DNA of 64,000 bases. Origin: Bin55 sp963664665. GTDB taxonomy: Bacteria > Pseudomonadota > Gammaproteobacteria > Pseudomonadales > Azotimanducaceae. A program made the position numbers and the translations under genes. Positions within the stretch are counted from its first letter, which is position 1. The number at the start of each line of letters is the position of its first letter. The notes under the pieces are model-generated. The model made no database searches. It was given only the letters and a program-made list of their open reading frames with translations, and was not told the DNA's origin. Shown here one piece after another: positions 42,898-52,384 of this stretch. Location: positions 1,116,001 to 1,180,000 of the forward strand of contig CAXXMH010000004.1 of NCBI GenBank assembly GCA_963664665.2, read 5' to 3'.

Positions 42898-45800
42898 TTG
42901 CACCTGACTTCTATCAAACTCGCAGGATTTAAATCGTTCGTCGATTCGACGACCGTCGCTCTTGATCCCGCAGTCAGCGTGATCGTGGGTCCTAACGGTT
43001 GCGGCAAGTCAAACATCCTTGATGCAGTTAGATGGGCTATTGGAGAGAGTGCGGCACAACGCCTTCGAGGCGACATTAATCGCGACTTCATCTTCAGTGG
43101 ATCTGATACTCGACCTGCCGCGTCGCGGGCTAGTGTCGAACTGGTATTTGACAATCAGGATGGACGCATTGGCGGTGACTACGCGTCTTACTCCGAACTC
43201 GCGGTACGACGTGAAGTCCATAGTGGCGAACAATCGAAGTCCGACTATTTTCTAAACGGTCAGCGTTGTCGGCGAAATGACGTACGCGATGTGTTCTTGG
43301 GAACCGGATTCGGAACGCGGGGATACTCGATCATTCAGCAAGATTGGATTACGCAGCTGGTCAATTCGGACCCAGAAACACTGCGGGAGCATCTTGAAGA
43401 AGCCTCTGGTGTATCACGATATCGCGCACGTCGTCACGAAACCTTCAACAAGCTCAACTTAACGAATCAGAATCTTGCTCAGGTGCGGCTCAAGCAGGAC
43501 GAGCTAGCGCGCGAAATTCGTCAGTTGAAGACACAAGCAACGAGAGCAAGACGACACGTAGAGGTTACGCAATCTCTAAATCGATTAAAGGCGCAGCTTC
43601 TGAACCGCAAACTTCAATTCAAGCAGCGCGAGCAACAGACGGTTCTTTCGAAGCTTGGCTCAGTTGAAGACGCGATTGCAAAGTTAGATCTGCGAAACAC
43701 CGAATTCAGTAACGAGCAGGACAGACTTGAATCGCTTTTATCTGCTCAGCAAGATGAGCAGGCGGACGTAGCGGAATCTCGAATTGAGGCGCGGACGCTA
43801 GTCAATTCAGTTGTTCATCGAATCGAGCAACTTGAAAGCGCACGAAGCACAGCGACCGCGAACATTCAGCTAAAGTGTGACCAACTTAGTGATTCACTAC
43901 ATACGCTGGAGTCCGATGGTTCGGAGTTAATGGCGTTGGAGTCTGATCTCGACACGATACAGGCAACATTGAATGATCTAAAAAATGACAAGCAGAATGC
44001 TGATAGGGACCTGGGTTTAGCGCGTAGAAACCTAGATGCTGCAAACGCACGCATGGAGACGCTTAGCGAAAGAGAATCTGCCCTCGCGATGCAAATCGCT
44101 GAGCTCGAAGCGAAACTTCAGATTAACCAAGCAGCCATCGAGAATCTGGCTGATTTGTTAGATGTCGTGGAGACCCCAGATGTTGAGATCGATAACCTCG
44201 ACGATGAGCTCAAGGACGCAGATGCGAAAGTCGCGGTAGGAAAGCAGGCTGAGTCAGAATTGCTTGAGCACCTGTCTAAGGTCGCGCAATCCATCGAGAG
44301 TGATACGCAAAAACGACGCGATATCGTGGTGACCGTGGAGGAACGAGGTCGCGAATTGCAGAAACTACGCGATGAGCATCTCAGCCTTCGGACTCTACAA
44401 GAAGCGTCTCTTGGGCAAGAAGCCATGACCGTTGAACTCGAGCAGTGGCTCGCGACGGCGAAACTAGAACCGGGTACGCCAATTGGCGCGATGCTTCAGG
44501 TGGAGAGTGGTTGGGAATCGGCGGTGGAGGTCGTTCTTGGGGCAAAGATTCGAGCGATCGCTACAAGCCAGTTCAAGAATCATCGGAACCATCTCAAGTC
44601 TTTGAGCGAAAGCGATGTCGCGCTCTTTGACATTGAAACGGAACCCAATCGACTGACTGAATCGGATGTTAGACCTTCGCTTGCATCCAAATTTCAGGGT
44701 CCGTATGCAATGCAACTTGCTCCACTGGTCAAGGGCATCTACACATGTGACAGCTATTCAGAAGCGACCTACCTAGTTGAACGTCTCGGCGAGGATGAGA
44801 GTATCGTCACGGCGGACGGTGCTTGGTTCGGGAAGGACTGGGTTCGTCTGTTTCGATCGGAGGATCGAGCAAGTGGCGTTATTGAGCGCGCTAGGCGAAG
44901 TAACGAGCTCGCGTCCAAAATCTCGGATATGGAAAAAGAGATTTCGGATCTCCACGGTCAACAAGAGCGAATTGATCGCGAGATCGACGATGCGGTCACG
45001 GCGCGGGAAATATCTCAGCGTAAGTTGAATGACGTTTCCGCGCAACTAGTGGAAAACCGCACTTTAGTGACTCAATTCACAAAGCTGCGTGACGAAAAAC
45101 TCAAGGCGCAAGTGGCGCAACAACAGAGTAGCGACGATCGTCGAGCCGACATCAATCGACTGCGCAAGGCGGTGGAAGCGACCGTCGGAAAACTTGATGC
45201 GCAGAAAAAGGAACAGGCGTTAATACAGAGAGAAATTGAAGAATCTCAGTCTACAGCACGGCGAGTCGAATCGATATTTGAAGAAAGACAAGAATCCTTT
45301 GATACCGTGATAGAGCGCATACTAACCGCAAAACAAGACCAAACACAATGCCTGATCAAAGTTGACTCCTCAGAGCGATCACAGGCTCGACAAGAGGTTG
45401 TCGTGAATCGATTAGTGGCTGATTTAAGTTCGTTGATTTCACAAGGCGAGGAAGCTAAGTCCGAGCTTCCAGGATTGACCACAAAGCGTGATGAAGGACA
45501 GGAAGCCCTCACGCGGATCGAACAGGAATTGAGTACCAAGAGCCGAATTCTCCGCGAAACACAGCAAGAACTGGCGACGGTACGCAAGTCGAGAGTTGGT
45601 TTAACCAACGAAAAGGACGAACTCACGGACACGCTTTCGGAGCACAAGTCTCAGCAGACTCGACTCTCGATCGAAATTGAGCAACTCGACTCCGACCTCT
45701 CGGAACTCAATACGCCTCCAGACGATGCAGATGGCGAATCTGAATTAGAGGTGGAAGAAATCGAGCTGAAGATCGCCGAATCGACGGCGCGGCTAGAACG

Positions 45801-46419
45801 ACTCGGGTTGATTAACTATCGAGCCACAACCGACCTAGAAGATCGGGTCGTTGAAAAGGAGCAGCTCGACGAGCAAGTACTCGACCTTGAAACTACGATG
45901 GGTGAGATTCAAAAGGCTATTGAGAGAATTGACACTGAGACAAAAAGGAATTTGAGAGACACGTTTGATGCTGTCAATGGAAATCTAGCAAGGCTGTTCG
46001 CTGCACTGTTCGCCGGCGGTACGGCATCACTCGAATTTACTGAAGAGGACATTCTTCAAGCAGGTGTGATCGTGCGCGCTCGCCCCCCTGGTAAGCGAAA
46101 TTCGACGATCAACATGCTCTCAGGCGGTGAACGGGCGATGACAGCCATCGCATTCGTATTTGCGCTATTTGAGCTTAACCCGAGTCCTGTGTGCATCCTC
46201 GACGAAGTAGATGCGCCGCTCGACGAACGTAATGTCGTGAAATTCGTCGAGTTACTAGCGCAGTTGAGCAGTGAAACTCAATTTGTCGTGATCACTCACA
46301 ATCCCGCAACGATGGAACTAGCGGGCAATCTGCTAGGCGTAACTATGGAAGAACCCGGCGTCTCGCGGCTTGTTGCAGTCAATTTGGAGGATGCGTACGC
46401 GTTAGCTGCACAACAATAG
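42898..46419 (+). CDS. smc: Chromosome segregation ATPase Smc
   Basis: 1173 residues from a TTG, 3 bp after ccmI. Walker A 'GPNGCGKSNILDAVRWAIGE', long coiled coils (~170-500 and ~670-1000), a hinge around 515-660 ('PGTPIGAMLQVESGWESAVE'), signature 'NMLSGGERAMTAIAF' and Walker B 'VCILDEVDAPLDERN'. It condenses and segregates DNA; presence of Smc rather than MukB fits Pseudomonas-like gammaproteobacteria. The usual partners zipA and ligA follow after an inserted minus-strand methyltransferase. Confidence 0.96.
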   Translation: MHLTSIKLAGFKSFVDSTTVALDPAVSVIVGPNGCGKSNILDAVRWAIGESAAQRLRGDINRDFIFSGSDTRPAASRASVELVFDNQDGRIGGDYASYSELAVRREVHSGEQSKSDYFLNGQRCRRNDVRDVFLGTGFGTRGYSIIQQDWITQLVNSDPETLREHLEEASGVSRYRARRHETFNKLNLTNQNLAQVRLKQDELAREIRQLKTQATRARRHVEVTQSLNRLKAQLLNRKLQFKQREQQTVLSKLGSVEDAIAKLDLRNTEFSNEQDRLESLLSAQQDEQADVAESRIEARTLVNSVVHRIEQLESARSTATANIQLKCDQLSDSLHTLESDGSELMALESDLDTIQATLNDLKNDKQNADRDLGLARRNLDAANARMETLSERESALAMQIAELEAKLQINQAAIENLADLLDVVETPDVEIDNLDDELKDADAKVAVGKQAESELLEHLSKVAQSIESDTQKRRDIVVTVEERGRELQKLRDEHLSLRTLQEASLGQEAMTVELEQWLATAKLEPGTPIGAMLQVESGWESAVEVVLGAKIRAIATSQFKNHRNHLKSLSESDVALFDIETEPNRLTESDVRPSLASKFQGPYAMQLAPLVKGIYTCDSYSEATYLVERLGEDESIVTADGAWFGKDWVRLFRSEDRASGVIERARRSNELASKISDMEKEISDLHGQQERIDREIDDAVTAREISQRKLNDVSAQLVENRTLVTQFTKLRDEKLKAQVAQQQSSDDRRADINRLRKAVEATVGKLDAQKKEQALIQREIEESQSTARRVESIFEERQESFDTVIERILTAKQDQTQCLIKVDSSERSQARQEVVVNRLVADLSSLISQGEEAKSELPGLTTKRDEGQEALTRIEQELSTKSRILRETQQELATVRKSRVGLTNEKDELTDTLSEHKSQQTRLSIEIEQLDSDLSELNTPPDDADGESELEVEEIELKIAESTARLERLGLINYRATTDLEDRVVEKEQLDEQVLDLETTMGEIQKAIERIDTETKRNLRDTFDAVNGNLARLFAALFAGGTASLEFTEEDILQAGVIVRARPPGKRNSTINMLSGGERAMTAIAFVFALFELNPSPVCILDEVDAPLDERNVVKFVELLAQLSSETQFVVITHNPATMELAGNLLGVTMEEPGVSRLVAVNLEDAYALAAQQ

Positions 46420-46527
46420 GGGTATCTCGTCAATATCAAAGTTCGTCTGAGCTAACGACGAGAACTCACTGCTCACCGAAACCAGAAATTAACTCAATCC
46501 GCTTTCGTCCTCCTAAAGCGACAGAAC

Positions 46528-47319
46528 TCACTTGTTTGGGTTGATTCCAGTGACTAAGAACTGGGGTAGCGAAAACAAGTAGAGACCTGCTTCGACCGCA
46601 CTTTGTGCTTCGCTAAGTAACTGTTCGACCTCGCTGCCTCGCAACGTGTCAAATTCAGTTGCATATGACGCCATGTTGCGTAACACGGACAAACTACCGC
46701 CGGTTGTATCGACGCCCGCTTGAATCTGTACTTCAACGTCCTGGAAGCCTACTTTCAACAGCTCTCTTCGCAGAGTCCTCCCGATCTCGACGGTCTTAAA
46801 TGCGACGGATGCAGCATTGAAGAACTGAGCAGTTCTTTCTGCTCCCCACGGTTCGACCACAACGAATCGCCAATCGCTGTCAATTACCAAGAAGCGCCCG
46901 TTTGGTTCGAGGACGCGCCGAAACTCATTTAATGTTGAAGCCACACTCGGCACATACTCAAGCACGTTCTTACAGAGTACGCGATCGACCGAATTGTCGG
47001 TTAACGGTATTCGACCATTTTCAAGCAGGTGAAAGGAAGCTTGCTCAATCGTTTCGGCACGTTCGGTAGCAGCTCGTACAAATTGCTGGTTTAAGTCAAC
47101 GCCGTAAACACGACCCGTCGGTGAAACGATACTTGCGATTCCGAGACTAACAAATCCGGGGCCACAACCGTAGTCAAGTACCCGAGATCCAGTTCGTAGA
47201 TCGAGTGAACTAATTAGTGCCGCGTGCCCGTCTCGCCAAGCAAACATCTGTTCATATCGGTCAATACGTTCATTTTCGATATGTTGCCAATGGTCCGTGT
47301 AGAACGTCGTTTCTGTCAT
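46528..47319 (-). CDS. Class I SAM-dependent methyltransferase
   Basis: 263 residues. Motif I 'SRVLDYGCGPGFVSLGIA', motif II acidic residue in 'RVYGVDLNQQFV', 'DRVLCKNVLEYV' and 'NEFRRVLEPNGRFLVIDSDW' define a Methyltransf_11/31 fold; substrate unknown. The C-terminal half ('FFNAASVAFKTVEIG...') recalls small-molecule methyltransferases. It lies on the minus strand between smc and zipA, which are adjacent in related genomes, and is followed by an AT-rich gap; probably an insertion. Confidence 0.87.
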   Translation of the reverse strand: MTETTFYTDHWQHIENERIDRYEQMFAWRDGHAALISSLDLRTGSRVLDYGCGPGFVSLGIASIVSPTGRVYGVDLNQQFVRAATERAETIEQASFHLLENGRIPLTDNSVDRVLCKNVLEYVPSVASTLNEFRRVLEPNGRFLVIDSDWRFVVVEPWGAERTAQFFNAASVAFKTVEIGRTLRRELLKVGFQDVEVQIQAGVDTTGGSLSVLRNMASYATEFDTLRGSEVEQLLSEAQSAVEAGLYLFSLPQFLVTGINPNK

Positions 47320-47763
47320 GGTGTGCTAGCCGTTCTCTTGAAGGTTCAGGTTAATGCATATTCAAGGCATAAGAACACATTTTGTGAGCGTTCGCATGCG
47401 CAATTTGATACAGCGAGTGATGTTATCGATGGACACGACGAGTTCTAGATCTTTATGAAGTGGACATCGTGTAAGGGATTAGCAATGAGTGTCACGTTGG
47501 TAGGTTATCTGGAACTTGTAGATGTCGCCTTATCGATTTACGCAGATTTAGACATGCCAGTCAAATTGTTAGTGAAGCCATAAACTATGTATGAAATAAA
47601 GATGTAAATATGATCGCGGTGGCGGCCACGTCTTTATGCTATACACAATTACATATATAAGAAAAATTCCCTTTTATATCAAACGCCTTTACATTGTTTG
47701 TTGAATTTGCTAAACTGATTGCAGGTCAAACGGATTTGACCCTGCCGAGACACGGAGGTCTCT
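47320..47763 (+). other. AT-rich region between methyltransferase and zipA
   Basis: 444 bp, divergent gene starts on both sides, no gene seen. Strongly AT-rich around 47640-47720 with candidate -10 elements. The last 45 bases contain two hairpins described separately. Confidence 0.4.
47721..47762 (+). promoter_or_regulatory. Tandem hairpins in the zipA leader
   Basis: Hairpin 1 is GCAGGTCAAA (47721-47730) with TTTGACCCTGC (47735-47745): ten pairs, one bulged C and a CGGA loop. Hairpin 2 is GAGAC (47747-47751) with GTCTC (47758-47762) and the loop ACGGAG, which contains the GGAG ribosome-binding site; the ATG begins 2 bases later. The layout could set zipA translation or mark a processing site. 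Confidence 0.5.
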
Positions 47764-49209
47764 ATGGATTTCTTCGAAGTTATTGCTCTTTCTAGTAGCC
47801 AACTGTTAGTAGCATTTTCCCTTGTGATATTCGCTGCTCTCATTCTTGCTAGCATTTATATTCGCATTAAAGCGCAATATCGACGCCGAAACAAACTACC
47901 TGACCATACTAAAAAACGGGTATTTGGCGTAATTCGCACGCGCGAACCCACCCTTGGCGACATTCCAACGGAAAACCACGAGGTGGTGTCTGAAGCACGG
48001 CCGAAGGAACATAGTGAACAGGGGGAGGGATTTCTTAATTTTGATGTGCTGGTAGAACCTGCTACTAATGGCTCAGCCGGGGCTACGACTCCGTTTGCTA
48101 ACGGTAGTGATGCCGGACTAGATCAAGAAGAACACGCGACAGAAGCAGTTGTTGGCGCGACAGTAACTCCCCAGGCGATAGACACCACTCAACACGACTA
48201 TGGAGATCAATTTGAGAATGGTATTGCAGCGCACAGTGAGGTTCGATGGGAAGAGAACGGCGATTCGCAGGATTATGGTGACGCTAGGGAGGATTCCGTC
48301 GACACACAAGATGTAACGACTACCTGGGACGAACCCTACGATCGCGACGTAGACCTCAGTGACGAGGTACAAGAGGCGGTTGAGATAGATTCTGACACGA
48401 CTGACGATGTCTCAGAATTCGAAACGAATTATGAATCTGCGGACTACCAAAACACTGACGAATACGTCGATACCTCTGCGCAAGAAACAGAAGATGAATA
48501 TGACGCAACAAACGAGTATCAGACCGATGGCGAACTGGCTACCGCCACGTATGATGATCAGGAATTAGAGCAATCCACAGATCCGGAAGTCGATGAGACG
48601 GTCGTTCCATTTGATCACAGGACGATTGAAGCGAAGCGGGTAGACACGACCAATTACACCGATCTAAATTTCGCAGTAGTATCGGTCTGCCTTATTAGCG
48701 TAGACGATGGACAGATTTACCGTGACATCCAAGGCAAACATCTAGGAAGATTTCTGACGCAACGTGGTTTCATATTTCTGGATGAGGAATACCACCTGCA
48801 AAACAAATCAATGGTTGAGAAGGGCGCTATTCGGGTACGGAATTTTGAGGCTACGTCGATCGGAGACTTGGTCAGAGGAAACGAAACGACCCGCGGTTTT
48901 CGTCTCTATTTCAAGCCTAGCGATTGCTTTGATCCGTTGGCGACGTTGAATGAAATGCTGAAGGTTGCCCAATCTGCGATTGGTTTCTTCAGCAGCGAAG
49001 TGAGCTCAAAACCTCTCGCGATCTACGATGGTCGCAAAGATGCTTACGGCAATATATCGCCGCTGACGCAAGAGGACTATGACAAATTGAAGCGTGAGCT
49101 AAGCGCAGTATTTCCGCGCTACCTCGACGACACGACGAAGCGTATTGTGGTCAGCGGAAGTGACTACACGCCTAGTGATGATTTGCCGACGCGCGCTGAG
49201 CAAATCTGA
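47764..49209 (+). CDS. zipA: Cell division protein ZipA
   Basis: 481 residues; E. coli ZipA has 328. N-terminal TM ('LVAFSLVIFAALILASIYIR', ~18-37), a basic stretch ('KAQYRRRNKLPDHTKKR'), a very long acidic linker (~60-290) rich in D, E, T and Y with loosely repeating 'DEYDATNEY'-like units, then a C-terminal FtsZ-binding domain (~300-470: 'LNFAVVSVCLISVDDG', 'GFIFLDEEYHLQ', 'FDPLATLNEMLKVAQSAIGF'). It tethers FtsZ to the membrane. The call is secured by position just before ligA. The linker is about twice the usual length. Confidence 0.85.
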   Translation: MDFFEVIALSSSQLLVAFSLVIFAALILASIYIRIKAQYRRRNKLPDHTKKRVFGVIRTREPTLGDIPTENHEVVSEARPKEHSEQGEGFLNFDVLVEPATNGSAGATTPFANGSDAGLDQEEHATEAVVGATVTPQAIDTTQHDYGDQFENGIAAHSEVRWEENGDSQDYGDAREDSVDTQDVTTTWDEPYDRDVDLSDEVQEAVEIDSDTTDDVSEFETNYESADYQNTDEYVDTSAQETEDEYDATNEYQTDGELATATYDDQELEQSTDPEVDETVVPFDHRTIEAKRVDTTNYTDLNFAVVSVCLISVDDGQIYRDIQGKHLGRFLTQRGFIFLDEEYHLQNKSMVEKGAIRVRNFEATSIGDLVRGNETTRGFRLYFKPSDCFDPLATLNEMLKVAQSAIGFFSSEVSSKPLAIYDGRKDAYGNISPLTQEDYDKLKRELSAVFPRYLDDTTKRIVVSGSDYTPSDDLPTRAEQI

Positions 49210-49268
49210 TTCAGCGGTTTCATGGTTCTTCAATATAACTATAGGATGCCCTATCGACATGTAAACCC

Positions 49269-51260
49269 TTGCCGCAATTGATCACGGACCTGGAGAAGAT
49301 TCGGGAAGCTCTACGTTACCACGCACATCGGTATTACGTACTGGACGACCCGGAGGTCAGCGACGCAGAATATGATGCGCTCTATGATCGATTGCTAGCA
49401 ATCGAAGGTGAGAATCCGGACCTAATCACTCCGGATTCCCCTTCCCAACGAGTCGGTGGCGCACCGATTGACGCGTTTCAGTCCATCGAACATCGTGCGC
49501 CGATGCTATCGCTTGGTAAATGTACGACTGTCGATGAACTCGATGCGTGGTTGCGCCGTTGTCAATCAGACTTGGATCGCGACGTCGGAAATCTCATCTG
49601 CGAGCCAAAGTTCGACGGCGTTGCCGTTAACCTGCTCTACGAGAACGGTATCCTCACACAAGCTGCGACTCGAGGGGACGGCACCTATGGTGAATTGATC
49701 ACTGCGAACGTAAAAACCATAAACGCGGTACCGTTGAAACTCTTGAGCGATGACGTACCTGCATGGGTGGAAATCCGCGGCGAGGTCTATATCACGATTG
49801 AGGATTTCGAAGCGTATAACCGCGACGCTGCGGCGACTGGCGAAAAGTTATTCGTTTCGCCTCGTAATAGTGCCGCCGGCAGCTTGCGCCAGAAGGATCC
49901 TTCCATGACTGCGAAGCGACCGCTTTCGATCTTCTGTTATTCAATTGGTGCTCATAGTGATGACTACCAACCGCTTACGCACCTTGACGCGATCACGGAC
50001 CTGCGTAGATGGGGTTGTCGCGTAAATGAACGAGTAGAGAGGTGTGTCGACAGAGACGCATGTGCCGACTACATTGAGCAATTAGGTGAAGAAAGAGACT
50101 CGCTGCCTTACGAGATTGATGGAGTAGTCGTCAAGGTTGATGACTTGCCAACGCAACAGGATCTCGGGTTCTACATCCGGCAACCGAGATGGGCGATAGC
50201 GTTTAAGTATCCGTCTGTCGATGCGAGCACGACGTTGCTTGATGTCGAATATCAAGTTGGCCGAACTGGTGCGGTTACTCCTGTTGCTCGCTTGGAGCCG
50301 GTGCAAATCGACCGAGTGACAGTGAGCAATGCAACGCTCCACAATCAAGATGAGATCGATCGATTAGGGATACGCAGTGGTTCATCCGTGCTCATACACC
50401 GCGCGGGCGACGTCATTCCGAAGATCGTGAAAGTGCTGAAGGCGGGAGACGGAGCTGAGATTAGCGCTCCGAGAACGTGTCCCTCGTGCGGTACCGAACT
50501 AACGCGTGGTGAAGATGAAGCGATATTGAGATGTCCGGCGCAGTTATCTTGTCCAGCACAGGTACAGAACGCGGTCATTTATTTTTGTTCGCGTGAGTGT
50601 CTTGACATCAAAGGGATGGGTATACAACGTGTTGAGCAGTTACTCAATGAGGGTCTGATTAAGCGAAACTCAGATATTTTCACCCTAACGAAAGAGCCTC
50701 TCGTCGAGCTTGAAAGGATAGGTGAAAAGAGTGCGCAATCACTGCTTGATGCAATCGAGGACGCCAAGGAGACAACATATCCTCGGTTCATAAACAGCCT
50801 TGGGATTCGTAATATCGGCGAGGACACGTCTTCGATACTGGCTGATCAGTTTCCTACTCTCGAGGAATTAATCAACGCTGATTACGAAGCATTGCTTGAA
50901 GTTGACAACATCGCTGAAACGATTGCGAGAAATGTCGTCGAATTCTTTGCGATCAATGCGAATCGAGATGAAGCAAGGCGTCTTGTTGACCTCGGGGTCC
51001 ATTGGCCAACCACGAATGTGCCGGTAGATACCGATCTCGAAGGGCAAATCTGGGTGCTAACGGGAAAGACGTCCCGACCTCGAACGGAGGTGAAATCCCT
51101 ACTCGTAGCCCGAGGGGCTAAAGTCAGTGGCTCCGTATCTAAAAACACGACTCACGTTTTCGCGGGCGAGAACGCAGGATCCAAACTCGACAAAGCTCAA
51201 GAGCTCGGAATCAGGATTCTGGACGAGACGGAATTCGACGCACTATTAGAACAAAAGTAG
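49269..51260 (+). CDS. ligA: NAD-dependent DNA ligase LigA
   Basis: 663 residues from a TTG. Domain Ia with 'HRYYVLDDPEVSDAEYDALY', adenylation motif 'CEPKFDGVAVN' (Lys ~114), OB-fold, a Cys4 zinc finger ('CPSCGTEL', 'CPAQLSCPAQ', 'FCSRECLDIKGMG'), helix-hairpin-helix repeats ('LVELERIGEKSAQSLLDAI') and a C-terminal BRCT domain ('GQIWVLTGKTSRPRTEVKSL'). It seals nicks in DNA replication and repair. Confidence 0.97.
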   Translation: MPQLITDLEKIREALRYHAHRYYVLDDPEVSDAEYDALYDRLLAIEGENPDLITPDSPSQRVGGAPIDAFQSIEHRAPMLSLGKCTTVDELDAWLRRCQSDLDRDVGNLICEPKFDGVAVNLLYENGILTQAATRGDGTYGELITANVKTINAVPLKLLSDDVPAWVEIRGEVYITIEDFEAYNRDAAATGEKLFVSPRNSAAGSLRQKDPSMTAKRPLSIFCYSIGAHSDDYQPLTHLDAITDLRRWGCRVNERVERCVDRDACADYIEQLGEERDSLPYEIDGVVVKVDDLPTQQDLGFYIRQPRWAIAFKYPSVDASTTLLDVEYQVGRTGAVTPVARLEPVQIDRVTVSNATLHNQDEIDRLGIRSGSSVLIHRAGDVIPKIVKVLKAGDGAEISAPRTCPSCGTELTRGEDEAILRCPAQLSCPAQVQNAVIYFCSRECLDIKGMGIQRVEQLLNEGLIKRNSDIFTLTKEPLVELERIGEKSAQSLLDAIEDAKETTYPRFINSLGIRNIGEDTSSILADQFPTLEELINADYEALLEVDNIAETIARNVVEFFAINANRDEARRLVDLGVHWPTTNVPVDTDLEGQIWVLTGKTSRPRTEVKSLLVARGAKVSGSVSKNTTHVFAGENAGSKLDKAQELGIRILDETEFDALLEQK

Positions 51261-51292
51261 TTCCCTGGAATCAGATGATCGGGTTTGGCCAT

Positions 51293-52198
51293 TCATTTGA
51301 TGATTGACGAGATGATGCAGTGATCAGGACTCTCACGAATGCGGAGATGTTCGACGACTGAATCGAGGTCTATGTGAGCGGCGAGTCGTTCTGACACAAT
51401 TATGTGATCGATTAGGTCCGGATATTGAGCATCGCACCAATCATCCACGGTTGTTCCTGACCGCAAGTCTGCGGTGACAAGAATCGACTTCAATTCTGGT
51501 GTTAGTAATTGCTCGGCCGCCCAATCATTTGGGACCGCTAATCTTCGGTTAAAGTCCCCTAATACGACGTAGTCCTCATCCGCTGCATTTCTCGCTTCGA
51601 TCCATTCTGTGAGTCGTGCAACCTGACCGCGAAGGGTCGTACAGATGTCTGAACGACCAGCGTCGTCATCTTGTTCCGGTCCCCAACAGCCCGAAGCAAG
51701 ATGCACTGAAAGAACTCGAAAAGAAAGTTCATTGGTGCGGATCGTCAAATCAGTACCCCAGCGCTGGTTTGGATTGTCACCAGCAAGATGTGCGTAAGAA
51801 GGATTCGTCTCGAACTCAACGCCTTGTCGAACGGCGAATCCGGTCGCTTGATGACGTAACCGCTTGTCGTCAGTTCCCCAGCAAATCGAACCACTGTCGT
51901 CACCGCGAGTATTAGGTCGATCAGACATCACCACGGTCCAATCTTCCTTAGGGAATACGCGATGTGCTGCAGTCGCGCTCTCGACTTCCTGAATCGCAAC
52001 CACGTCCGCGTCTAAATCAGCGATCCGACCAGCGATATATGCGTAGTCCTCGTCAGTTCGAGGAATGCAACCTGCGTCGTTAGCCTCGTTTAAGTGTTCA
52101 ACATTCCAAGTTGCGATATGCAGCGATTCCGTGGCGCCCGTAGTTGCAAGCACCGTCGCAAGGAACGATGAAATCAGGATTGTCTTGTGCTTCTTCAT
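51293..52198 (-). CDS. Secreted endonuclease/exonuclease/phosphatase-family protein
   Basis: 301 residues with a signal peptide ('TILISSFLATVLATTGATE'). The EEP fold is shown by 'LHIATWNVEHLN', 'DADVVAIQEVES' (metal Glu), 'VLSVHLASGCWG', 'YVVLGDFNRRL' (catalytic Asp-x-Asn) and 'LIDHIIVSE' with the terminal 'SPDHCII' Asp-His. It may be an extracellular DNase or phosphodiesterase for nutrient use. Extra Cys pairs fit a periplasmic or secreted protein. Convergent with ligA. Confidence 0.9.
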   Translation of the reverse strand: MKKHKTILISSFLATVLATTGATESLHIATWNVEHLNEANDAGCIPRTDEDYAYIAGRIADLDADVVAIQEVESATAAHRVFPKEDWTVVMSDRPNTRGDDSGSICWGTDDKRLRHQATGFAVRQGVEFETNPSYAHLAGDNPNQRWGTDLTIRTNELSFRVLSVHLASGCWGPEQDDDAGRSDICTTLRGQVARLTEWIEARNAADEDYVVLGDFNRRLAVPNDWAAEQLLTPELKSILVTADLRSGTTVDDWCDAQYPDLIDHIIVSERLAAHIDLDSVVEHLRIRESPDHCIISSIIK

Positions 52199-52384
52199 GG
52201 AAATTCCAGTGCTTGGGATGACTTCGGGAGATCGACTTGCTATGGTGCGACGTGGCGCCGCAGCATGATCAACGCACGAACGTAACTACGAAGCCAGTTC
52301 GAATTAGCAACGCATTATGTAGTCAGCGGTGATCATTAAGTAAAGCCCGCCATATACTTACAGAAGATCCCAATTGCTAGCGTC

